NCBI GenBank assembly: GCA_947442105.1
Contig: CANEVH010000006.1
Coordinates: 1 to 64,000, forward strand
Length of the DNA stretch: 64,000 nucleotides
From: Comamonadaceae bacterium
Lineage (GTDB): Bacteria > Pseudomonadota > Gammaproteobacteria > Burkholderiales > Burkholderiaceae_C
Direction of reading: 5' to 3'
The translations under genes were made by a program, and so were the position numbers. Each line of letters opens with the position of its first letter. Position 1 is the stretch's first letter. A model generated the notes under the pieces. That model saw only the letters and a program-made list of their open reading frames with translations, was not told where the DNA came from and ran no database searches. Shown here piece by piece: positions 47,496 through 55,970 of this stretch.

Positions 47496-48558
47496 AGTGC
47501 AGACGCTGTCTGCCAGCGCCGCAGCGGCAGCCTACGACCTGCAGACCTGCACCGCGCTCATGCGCACCGGCTCCAAGTCGTTTTTCGCCGCCTCCAAACT
47601 GCTGCCCGTGCGACTGCGCGCCCCCGCCACCGCGCTGTACGCCTACTGCCGCTTGGCCGACGACGCGATCGACCTGGGCACCGACCCGCGCTTGGCGATG
47701 CAAGACTTGCAGCAGCGCCTGGACGCGATTTATGAGGGCCGCCCCAGCGACCAGGACGCCGACCGCGCACTGGCCCATGTGGTGCACCGCTATGGCATTG
47801 CGCGCGGCTTGCTGGACGCACTGCTGGACGGCTTTTTGTGGGACTCCCAAGGGCGGCGCTACGAAACCTTGGCCGATGTGGAGGCCTATGGCGCCCGCGT
47901 GGCAGGTACGGTGGGCGCCATGATGTCCACCATGATGGGTGCTGCGACTGAGACCGCCATTGCCCGCGCTTGCGAGCTGGGCGTGGCCATGCAGCTCACC
48001 AATATTGCCCGTGACATTGGCGAAGACGCGCGCAATGGCCGCCTCTACATTCCCCGCGCCTGGTTTCGCGAAATCGGCATGGACGCCGATGCCTGGCTGG
48101 CCGCGCCGGTGTTTGACGCGCGCATTGCCGGTTTCACCCAGCGCTTGCTCTTGCGCGCCGACGTGCTCTACCGGCGCGGCGAGTTCGGCCTGGCCGAGCT
48201 GCCCTGGGACTGCCGGCCTGCGATCCAGGCCGCACGCCTGGTCTACGCCGAAATAGGTAAGCAGCTGGAGCGCGAGGGCCTGGATTCCATCTCCCGCCGC
48301 ACCGTGGTTTCCACCCGGCGCAAGCTGGCACTCATTGCCCGCGCCGCCACCGTGGCGGTCAAGGCGCCGGCGCTGCCTGCGATACCCCTTGGCCCCGTCC
48401 CGGCCATCGCTTTTTTGGTGGATGTGGTGTCGCGCGACCGCCGCCCGGCGGCAGAACACAAGCCCTGGACCGTGCCGCAGCGCAGCTTTGACCAGCGGGT
48501 TGAATGGATGGTCGACCTGTTTGGCCGCCTGGAGCAGCGCGAGCGCGCCAGCCGCTAG
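47476..48558 (+). CDS. crtB: Phytoene synthase CrtB
   Basis: It condenses two geranylgeranyl diphosphates to phytoene. ATG 47476 with AGGTGG upstream gives 360 residues and overlaps the crtI end. First Asp-rich motif YAYCRLADDAIDLG and second AMQLTNIARDIGEDARNGRLYIP are intact. Other carotenoid genes (crtA, C, D, E, F) are not in the window. Confidence 0.95.
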   Translation: MSNPSPKVQTLSASAAAAAYDLQTCTALMRTGSKSFFAASKLLPVRLRAPATALYAYCRLADDAIDLGTDPRLAMQDLQQRLDAIYEGRPSDQDADRALAHVVHRYGIARGLLDALLDGFLWDSQGRRYETLADVEAYGARVAGTVGAMMSTMMGAATETAIARACELGVAMQLTNIARDIGEDARNGRLYIPRAWFREIGMDADAWLAAPVFDARIAGFTQRLLLRADVLYRRGEFGLAELPWDCRPAIQAARLVYAEIGKQLEREGLDSISRRTVVSTRRKLALIARAATVAVKAPALPAIPLGPVPAIAFLVDVVSRDRRPAAEHKPWTVPQRSFDQRVEWMVDLFGRLEQRERASR

Positions 48559-48564
48559 AGCGCC

Positions 48565-48762
48565 GTGTCACTCAAGTGGGTCGAGGTTTTGGTACTGGTC
48601 TGCGCTGGCGCACTGTTTGTAGGGTGGCAGTGGCGCGACCTGCGCCGCGCCCGTGAACACAGCCGCAAGCAGCGCGAAGCCCAAGCGCTGAAAGCGGCCA
48701 ACCAGGCGCAGATGGAGGTGCTGGAGGCGCCGCAGGAGCCGCAGAAACCCCATGAACGCTGA
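48565..48762 (+). CDS. Small single-helix membrane protein, unknown
   Basis: GTG 48565 gives 65 residues: one membrane helix (WVEVLVLVCAGALFVGWQW) and a charged helical tail (RRAREHSRKQREAQALKAANQAQMEVLEAPQEPQK). It lies 6 bp after crtB and overlaps the next gene by 11 bp, so it is probably cotranscribed. No family recognised; the start is uncertain. Confidence 0.55.
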   Translation: MSLKWVEVLVLVCAGALFVGWQWRDLRRAREHSRKQREAQALKAANQAQMEVLEAPQEPQKPHER

Positions 48763-49204
48763 ACTCAAAGTCATCCACCTGGTCTGCGCGGCCCTGTTTT
48801 TGGGCAATGTGATTGTCAGCGGCGTGTGGGCGCTGATGGCCGAGCGCACGCGCAACCACGCCATCATCGCCTTTAGCAACCGCATGGTGCTCATTACCGA
48901 CGCGCTGTTTACCCTGGTGGGCGCCGTGGGCGTGGTGTGGACCGGCCACGGCATGGCGGTGCACTTTGGCGGCGAGGCGGGCCACCCCTGGATTCAGTGG
49001 TCGTACGCGCTGCTCAGCTTCTCGGGCCTGATCTGGCTTTTTGTGCTGGTGCCGATTCAGCTCAAGCAGCGCAGGCTGCTGGCTGCCAGCACCACCGTGG
49101 GCCCGGAATACTGGCGCCTGTCGCGCATCTGGCAAACCGCAGGGGCCATTGCCACGGTGCTGCCGCTGCCGATTGTGTATTTCATGGTCAACAAGTCGGT
49201 CTAG
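48752..49204 (+). CDS. DUF2269-like four-helix membrane protein
   Basis: A 150-residue protein with four membrane segments (about 6-28, 45-62, 78-100, 126-146) and family-like motifs KVIHLVCAALFLGNVIVSGVWALMAERT, RMVLITDALFTLVGAVGVVWTG and YWRLSRIWQTAGAIATVLPLPIVYFMVNKSV. It resembles DUF2269 predicted integral membrane proteins; the role is unknown. A decayed partial copy lies at 51395-51598. Confidence 0.8.
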   Translation: MNAELKVIHLVCAALFLGNVIVSGVWALMAERTRNHAIIAFSNRMVLITDALFTLVGAVGVVWTGHGMAVHFGGEAGHPWIQWSYALLSFSGLIWLFVLVPIQLKQRRLLAASTTVGPEYWRLSRIWQTAGAIATVLPLPIVYFMVNKSV

Positions 49205-49283
49205 GGCGCTGGCCGCTGCACAGTCACTTTCATGTGGGTGCGCAGCGTCCCCAACCATGCAAGTTCTCTCACGCTTACTCTTT

Positions 49284-50207
49284 ATGGCACACATCCCCGG
49301 CACGCTAAAAGACAAAGTGGTATTCATCACCGGCGCGGCCTCGGGCATAGGCGCGGCCACCGCGCTGGAGGTGCTGGCCCAAGGCGGCGTGCCCGTGCTG
49401 GTGGACTGCGACGCCGAACCGCTGGCGCAGATGGCCGAGCGCTGCGGCCCCGGCACGCTGCAACTGGTAGCCGACGTCACCAGCCTGCCCGCCATGGAAC
49501 ACGCGGTGGCGCAAACGTTGGCGCGCTATGGCCGTATTGACGCGGTGTTTGCCAATGCGGGAGTCGCCGCCTTCGGCCCGCTGGCCCATGTGGACCCACA
49601 GGCATGGAAGCGCTGTGTGGAGGTGAATGTGTTTGGCGTGTTCAACACGGTGCGCGCCGCGCTGCCCGCCGTGGTGCAAGCGCGCGGCTATGTGCTGATC
49701 AATGCGTCGGTCTCCTCCTTTGCGCACCCGCCGGTGATGTCGGCCTACGCCGCCAGCAAATCGGCGGCAGAAGCCATGGGCAATTCCTGGCGCATTGAGC
49801 TGGCCGCCCATGGCGTGGACCTGGGCGTGGTGCACGCGGGCTGGGTGCGCACGCCGCTGATGACAGAGGGCGCGCTGCACCCCGGCTTTGTGCGCCTGCG
49901 CGCCACCATGCCCGGCCCGTTGAACATCGAAACATCGCCCGAGGACGCCGCCCGCGCCATCGTGCACGGCATGGCGCAGCGCCGCAGCCGCATCTTTATC
50001 GGGCGCTGGCTGCGCCTGCTGTTCGCCCTGCGCGCGCTGCTACACCTGCCCTTCTCTGAACGCGAACTGCGCCGCGCTGCGCCTGAGATCGAGGCGCTCT
50101 ACCTCGAAGGGCTGAAAGCCGAAGGCGCCCTGGCCTCGTCGTTTGGGCCGCGCGAGCGGGAACGGACCTTGGCGCGGGAACGGGAGCAGGAGCGGCAGCC
50201 GCCATGA
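49284..50207 (+). CDS. Short-chain dehydrogenase/reductase
   Basis: A 307-residue classical SDR: cofactor motif TGAASGIG, FANAGVAAFG, active-site Ser in INASVSSF and catalytic YAASK. The tail (about 250-307) is long and very Arg/Glu-rich ([18 protein letters not shown]). ATG 49284 is used; ATG 49257 in the same frame is possible. The substrate is unknown. Its neighbour is the DUF2269 gene, and both recur as a decayed copy at 51395-51974. Confidence 0.85.
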   Translation: MAHIPGTLKDKVVFITGAASGIGAATALEVLAQGGVPVLVDCDAEPLAQMAERCGPGTLQLVADVTSLPAMEHAVAQTLARYGRIDAVFANAGVAAFGPLAHVDPQAWKRCVEVNVFGVFNTVRAALPAVVQARGYVLINASVSSFAHPPVMSAYAASKSAAEAMGNSWRIELAAHGVDLGVVHAGWVRTPLMTEGALHPGFVRLRATMPGPLNIETSPEDAARAIVHGMAQRRSRIFIGRWLRLLFALRALLHLPFSERELRRAAPEIEALYLEGLKAEGALASSFGPRERERTLAREREQERQPP

Positions 50208-50414
50208 GGCTAAGGTGCGGTTACCCGACCGGCCAAACTAATGCGCTGTGGGCTGTGGTGGGAATAGAGCACTTTGGCTGGCAAAACCCAATAGGAAATT
50301 CAGCACAAAGCCAAGTCGCGTCGGGCGCAAGCCAGTCCCGTTCGCGCCACCTTGCCGGCATTGGATAGACTGTTCTAATGCCTGCAACACCGTGCATTTG
50401 CTGGAGAACTTTGA

Positions 50415-50705
50415 ATGCTGCCCTCTGTCGCCCTGCAAACCCACCGCGAAGCGATTCGCCGTATCGCGCTGAGTCACCGCGTCACCAACGTGCGCGTGTT
50501 CGGCTCGGTGGTGCATGGCAATGACACGGAAGGCAGCGACCTGGACTTGCTGGTGGAGCCCACCGAAGAAACCACGATGATGGACATTGGCGCCATCCGG
50601 TACGAACTCCACCAATTGTTGGGCGTTGCCGTCGATGTGCTGACACCGCGCGCCTTGCCCGACCATTTCAAGTCGGCGGTTTTGCGGGAGGCCCTGCCGG
50701 TATGA
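50415..50705 (+). CDS. MNT-type nucleotidyltransferase (antitoxin of MNT-HEPN pair)
   Basis: A 96-residue minimal nucleotidyltransferase with FGSVVHGNDTEGSDLDLLVE, the GSx10DxD catalytic motif. In characterised MNT-HEPN systems this enzyme adenylylates a tyrosine of the HEPN RNase to silence it. GGAG lies 9 nt before the ATG. It overlaps the HEPN gene by ATGA. The 207 bp upstream (50208-50414) hold no gene. Confidence 0.9.
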   Translation: MLPSVALQTHREAIRRIALSHRVTNVRVFGSVVHGNDTEGSDLDLLVEPTEETTMMDIGAIRYELHQLLGVAVDVLTPRALPDHFKSAVLREALPV

Positions 50706-51058
50706 GCAAGTCTGACATCCTGCGATTGCCCGAGTACTTGGGCCACATGGTCCAGGCCATTGACCGGGTTCATCGTTACGTGAATGGCATGGTCGAGCTG
50801 ACCTTTCTGCAAGACGAGAAGACACAAGACGCAGTGATTCGCAACTTTGAGGTGATTGGCGAAGCGTCCAACAACATCAAAAAGTACCACCCGGAATTTG
50901 CGCGCCAGCACCCGGAAGTGCCGCTCAATTTCGCCTACGAAATGCGCAATGCACTTGCCCACGGCTACTTCAAAATTGATCTCCAAGTTGTCTGGAAGAC
51001 GATTCATACCGACTTGACGGATTTACGGGCACAGCTTGCAGCATTGAACACACCATGA
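50702..51058 (+). CDS. HEPN-domain RNase toxin (DUF86/HepT type)
   Basis: A 118-residue helical HEPN protein. The RNase motif RNALAHGY fits Rx4-6H, followed by the tyrosine that the partner MNT protein would modify. ILRLPEYLGHMVQAIDRVHRYV and NFEVIGEASNNI are typical DUF86 segments. It is coupled to the MNT gene, and its stop overlaps the start of a broken hsdR (ATGA), so the three genes once formed one operon. Confidence 0.9.
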   Translation: MSKSDILRLPEYLGHMVQAIDRVHRYVNGMVELTFLQDEKTQDAVIRNFEVIGEASNNIKKYHPEFARQHPEVPLNFAYEMRNALAHGYFKIDLQVVWKTIHTDLTDLRAQLAALNTP

Positions 51059-51394
51059 GCAATTTCGCCTTCCTCCAGCCCGAATGGTCCGTCCGGTACA
51101 GCGCGGCCACCAAGGCGTAGGAAATGGAGATTACGGACACACGCACCGCCTGCCTCTACGCTCGGCGCACCTTGGAGTTGGCGGCGAACAGGCTTTACCA
51201 ACACGAGTAGTCGTTGCGCCTGCGCTACCAATACCACCGGGGCGCCCTGATTCACGAACCCAGCTTCATGGCCACCATGGGTGACGCAGTGTTCACCAAG
51301 GCCAATCTCATCAAGGACCTTGGCAATCTGGCGGTACACAGCGCCCGCACCATGCTGCGCACCGATGCCGTCACGGCTGTGCGCGAGTTGTTGG
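51055..51394 (+). pseudogene. Broken N-terminus of a type I restriction R subunit (hsdR)
   Basis: From ATG 51055 one frame encodes MSNFAFLQPEW...TRTACLYARRTLELAANRLYQHE...ALIHEPSFMATMGDAVFTKANLIKDLGNLAVHS...TAVRELLA, the N-terminal DUF4145-like domain of HsdR/DEAD restriction helicases. Two in-frame TAG codons (51118, 51208) interrupt it, and at about 51395 it joins the decayed DUF2269 copy. The nuclease and helicase parts are gone. A partial hsdS lies 12 kb away at the right edge. Confidence 0.78.
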
Positions 51395-51598
51395 CCGTAC
51401 GCGCCGCTGGGCTTCTCTGGCCTGATCTGGCTCTTTATGCTGGTGCCGAGCCAGCTCAAGCAGCGCGCCCTGTTGATGGCCAGCGACACCGTGGGCGCCG
51501 AATACTGGCGCCTGTCGCGCATCTGGCAAACCGCAGGGGCCATTGCCACAGTGCTGCCGCTGCCGATGGTGTATTTCATGATCAACAAGTCGGTCTAG
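51395..51598 (+). pseudogene. Decayed partial copy of the DUF2269-like gene
   Basis: It matches 49002-49204: FSGLIWLFMLVPSQLKQRALLMASDTVGAEYWRLSRIWQTAGAIATVLPLPMVYFMINKSV against the intact protein, with the same stop. The first half is missing and replaced by the hsdR relic; the junction lies near a shared GTACGCG. Confidence 0.85.
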
Positions 51599-51650
51599 TT
51601 CGCTGCCCTGTGGGCGCTCCCCGCTGACGGAAAACACCTTTTTCACGCTA

Positions 51651-51974
51651 ACAGACAAAGTGGTGTTCATCATCGGCGCGGCCACCATGCCCGGCCCGCT
51701 GAACATCGAAACATCACCCGAAGACGCCGCCCGCGCCATCGTGCACGGCATGGCGCAGCGCCGCAGCCGCATCTTTATCGGGCGCTGGCTGCGCCTGCTG
51801 TTCGCCCTGCGCGCGCTGCTGCACCTGCCCTTTGCCGAGCGCGAACTGCGCCGCGCCGCGCCTGAGATCGAGGCGCTCTACCTCGAAGGGCTGGAAGCCG
51901 AAGGCGCGCTGGCCTCGTCGTTTGGGCCGCGTGAGCGGGAACGGACCTTGGCGCGGGAGCGGCACTTGCCTTGA
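51651..51974 (+). pseudogene. Decayed copy of the SDR gene with internal deletion
   Basis: DKVVF(I)IGAA corresponds to the SDR cofactor motif; the sequence then jumps directly to [33 protein letters not shown]..., losing about 560 bp (49343-49905 of the parent), which includes the glycine motif end and YxxxK. The Arg-rich tail is kept ([14 protein letters not shown]). The 104-codon frame from GTG 51660 cannot be a functional SDR. Confidence 0.85.
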
Positions 51975-52004
51975 GGCGAATGGCCGCACCAGATACGCCA
52001 CGGG

Positions 52005-53627
<1,623 letters not shown>

Positions 53628-53676
53628 TTCGGGTTTCCTTTTATCGGTTCAGGTGCGGGCCATGGGGGCCTGGCTA

Positions 53677-54930
53677 TCAGGGGCGCGCCATTTGGCACGA
53701 AGTGGGTTGGGCGCTGATGTACGAGTCCCACACCACTTCAGAGCGAAAGCCGTAGCCAGTTTTCTCGGCGTCGTATTTCACGCCCTTGCTGCCTTGCTTG
53801 GCCCAAATGCCCAAAAACAGGGGCGCGAGCAACTGGTGGTCGGTCTTGCGCATTTCCACTTCACCAATCGGGCTCTTGTATTTCATGCCCTCCAAGGCAT
53901 AGGCCACTTTCTTGGGCTCGGCCGACTTGGCGTTTTGCACCGCCGCCGACAGCATGCTCAGCGAATTCCAGTGGGCGGCGAAGATGAAGTCTTCGTTGAA
54001 CTTGGCCTTGTAGGCCAGGTAGGTTTTCTCCAGCTCGGGCGTGGGTGCGTTGTGGCCCCAGTTCCAGATCACACCCACTTTTTCTGCGCCCCAGGCGCCC
54101 ATTTCGGCCGGGGTGCCGGGGTTGTTGGCGTTCATGGTGAAGAAGTTGATGTTCAAGCCGCCTTCTTTGGCCGCTTTGAAAAACAAGGTCAGGTCGCTGC
54201 CCCAGTTGGAGGTGATCACCGTGTCCGCGCCCGAGGCCTTGATCTTGGCCACGTAGGGCGCAAAGTCGCGCACCTGGGCAATCGGAATCATGTCGTCCCC
54301 CACGATGGTCACATCGGGGCGCTTGCGGCTCAGGTACAGGCGCGAGGCCTTGGCCACCTGCTGGCCGTGGGTGTAGTTTTGGTTGAACAGAAACACTTTT
54401 TTGACATCGGGCCGTTTAACCAAATAGGTGGTAAGTGCCTCGATCTTCATCTCGCTCGACGGGTAAAAGCGGAAGTGCCAGAAATTGCAACGCTCGTTGG
54501 TAAGCAAGGGGTCCATGGCCGAGTAGTTCAAAAACACCACCGCCTTTTCAGGTTCGCGCTCGGCCAGCTTGGCAATCGCGTCGCTCAGCGCCAGCGCCAC
54601 ACCGCTGCCGCCGCCCTGGGTGATGTAGTGAATGCCCTGGTCCACCGCCGACTTGAGCGCCACCACGCTCTCTTGCGGTGAACCCTTGCCGTCAAAAGGC
54701 ACGATCTCAAAGGTGGGTTCGCCGCTCTTGGCCTTGGCGTTGAGCTGCAGCGCCACTTCGCGCAGCTGGTTGAGCGAGCCCTCGCCAGTCTTCGCAAAGG
54801 GGCCGGACATGACCTCAATAAATGCGACCTTGATCACCTCGGCCTGGGCGCTCAGGCTAGCCATCAAAGCTGTGGCCACCAAGGCGGCAATGGGGAGTTT
54901 TTTCAGGGTAAAGGCGTGCGGAAATGGCAT
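53677..54930 (-). CDS. Branched-chain amino acid-type ABC transporter substrate-binding protein
   Basis: ATG 54930 starts a 417-residue protein with a Sec signal peptide (KKLPIAALVATALMASLSAQAE). The periplasmic type I binding fold follows, with IKVAFIEVMSGPFAKTGE, GIHYITQGGGSGVALALSDAIAKL and AHWNSLSMLSAAVQNAKS. The frame continues upstream without a start of its own. No permease or ATPase genes accompany it. It may be cotranscribed with the acyl-CoA ligase, hinting at an organic acid ligand; this is inference. The 181 bp upstream hold no gene. Confidence 0.88.
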   Translation of the reverse strand: MPFPHAFTLKKLPIAALVATALMASLSAQAEVIKVAFIEVMSGPFAKTGEGSLNQLREVALQLNAKAKSGEPTFEIVPFDGKGSPQESVVALKSAVDQGIHYITQGGGSGVALALSDAIAKLAEREPEKAVVFLNYSAMDPLLTNERCNFWHFRFYPSSEMKIEALTTYLVKRPDVKKVFLFNQNYTHGQQVAKASRLYLSRKRPDVTIVGDDMIPIAQVRDFAPYVAKIKASGADTVITSNWGSDLTLFFKAAKEGGLNINFFTMNANNPGTPAEMGAWGAEKVGVIWNWGHNAPTPELEKTYLAYKAKFNEDFIFAAHWNSLSMLSAAVQNAKSAEPKKVAYALEGMKYKSPIGEVEMRKTDHQLLAPLFLGIWAKQGSKGVKYDAEKTGYGFRSEVVWDSYISAQPTSCQMARP

Positions 54931-55111
54931 GGCGGATGTTCCTGTTGCGGTGAAGGGATGGGGACGATGGCGCCGATTATGCGCAGCGGGGGTTTGGGGC
55001 GGAGGCTGGGGTGAGCGGGGGGGCAGTCTCTGCGGGGACAGGGATGGGGAAGGGGTGGGGGCGACTCCTTCAAGGGGCTTTGGCGGCATAAAGTCGCTCG
55101 ACCCCCTCCAT

Positions 55112-55516
55112 TCACCCCAGTTTTTTCGCGCCAAGCGCCTTCGCCGCCTTGTGGTCAAAGGTCCAAAATGGCAGCGCGCCGCTCTGCCGCGCAAGGGCCA
55201 GATGGAGGTACTCGGCAAAATCGGCGCTCCCCTCCTGGTAGTCCACCAAAGCCTGCTCTAAGGCATACTCGGATTCGAAGCTGAACTCCACCATTGTCAG
55301 CAGCGCACCCAGGGTCCGAATGAACTCAGCCTTGCCCTGCGTGAGTTTTGAGCGCAGCACCCATTCCAGCTCCAGCACCACCGTAACCGGGACAAACAAC
55401 AGCAAGCCATTGTTGGCGTGCGTGGCCAAAAGCCGGTCTACGGCCTGGGCCTGGGGCAAGTCATCTTGGGTAAGAAGCCGCACCAGCACATTGGTGTCGA
55501 CCGCACCAGCCAGCAT
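55112..55516 (-). CDS. vapC: VapC-type PIN-domain toxin
   Basis: A 134-residue PIN-domain ribonuclease with the acidic active-site residues in VDTNVLVRLLTQDD, LELEWVL, and the C-terminal FWTFDHKAAKALGA. Its ATG overlaps the antitoxin stop. VapC toxins cut tRNA or rRNA; the target is unknown. Confidence 0.9.
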   Translation of the reverse strand: MLAGAVDTNVLVRLLTQDDLPQAQAVDRLLATHANNGLLLFVPVTVVLELEWVLRSKLTQGKAEFIRTLGALLTMVEFSFESEYALEQALVDYQEGSADFAEYLHLALARQSGALPFWTFDHKAAKALGAKKLG

Positions 55517-55731
55517 TAAGGCCTCATTTCTTCAAGGGACAGCCGCTTGCCTTGGGGCACTTTGACGCTACCTTTGACGTCCGCTGCCGTCTTGTTTTTG
55601 ACCCGCACAAAAAGCCGCCCATCGGCCAAAACATGCCACACCAAGCGCGTGCCTGGCACGCCGCCAATGGTTTGCCGAATGTCAGCGGGGACCGTAGTCT
55701 GGCCCTTCGCCGTGATCGTGGATTCCGTCAT
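55516..55731 (-). CDS. vapB: AbrB/SpoVT-type antitoxin of the VapC pair
   Basis: ATG 55731 with AAGGAG 6 nt upstream gives 71 residues. MTESTITAKGQTTVPADIRQTIGGVPGTRLVWHV is a swapped-hairpin AbrB DNA-binding domain; the C-terminal part (KVPQGKRLSLEEMRP) would neutralise VapC. It probably autoregulates the pair. The longer frame to 55770 lacks a ribosome-binding site. Confidence 0.88.
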   Translation of the reverse strand: MTESTITAKGQTTVPADIRQTIGGVPGTRLVWHVLADGRLFVRVKNKTAADVKGSVKVPQGKRLSLEEMRP

Positions 55732-55874
55732 TTTTATCTCCTTACTTTCGGGGAATTGTAAGGCTACCACGAATTTCTGTAGCGCACCCAGTCAGAGGCT
55801 TTCACGCGCCGCGCCGTTCATGCCGAAAACAGACTGGGTTCGGCGGTGACCACAATTTTTGCAATGCCCATGGC

Positions 55875-55946
55875 CACGCCCGAGCCGCCGCACTGCCTTG
55901 CATAGTGGATGCCATAGTCATCGGCAGACTTGCGCGTTGACGAGCT
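55875..55946 (-). pseudogene. Relic of a second ABC solute-binding gene
   Basis: Read leftward, one frame gives GIHYxxQxGGSGVA flanked by KSA and IAK, matching residues around GIHYITQGGGSGVALALSDAIAK of the intact gene at 53677-54930. The frame ends at a TGA near 55806. Only about 25 codons are recognisable. The rest of 55771-55970 holds no gene. Confidence 0.6.
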
Positions 55947-55970
55947 TTGGCGCTGGCATCTGCGGGTTGT

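Noticed and set aside
48752-49204. TspO tryptophan-rich sensory protein after crtB
   Set aside because: The Trp-rich TspO signature is absent; the helix pattern fits DUF2269-type proteins better.
51055-51394. Recoding of the two in-frame TAG codons in the hsdR start
   Set aside because: No other gene in the window shows internal TAG, and the frame also loses its downstream domains; simple decay explains it.
51660-51974. 104-codon frame as a functional small SDR
   Set aside because: It lacks most of the Rossmann fold and the YxxxK motif and is a deleted copy of 49284-50207.
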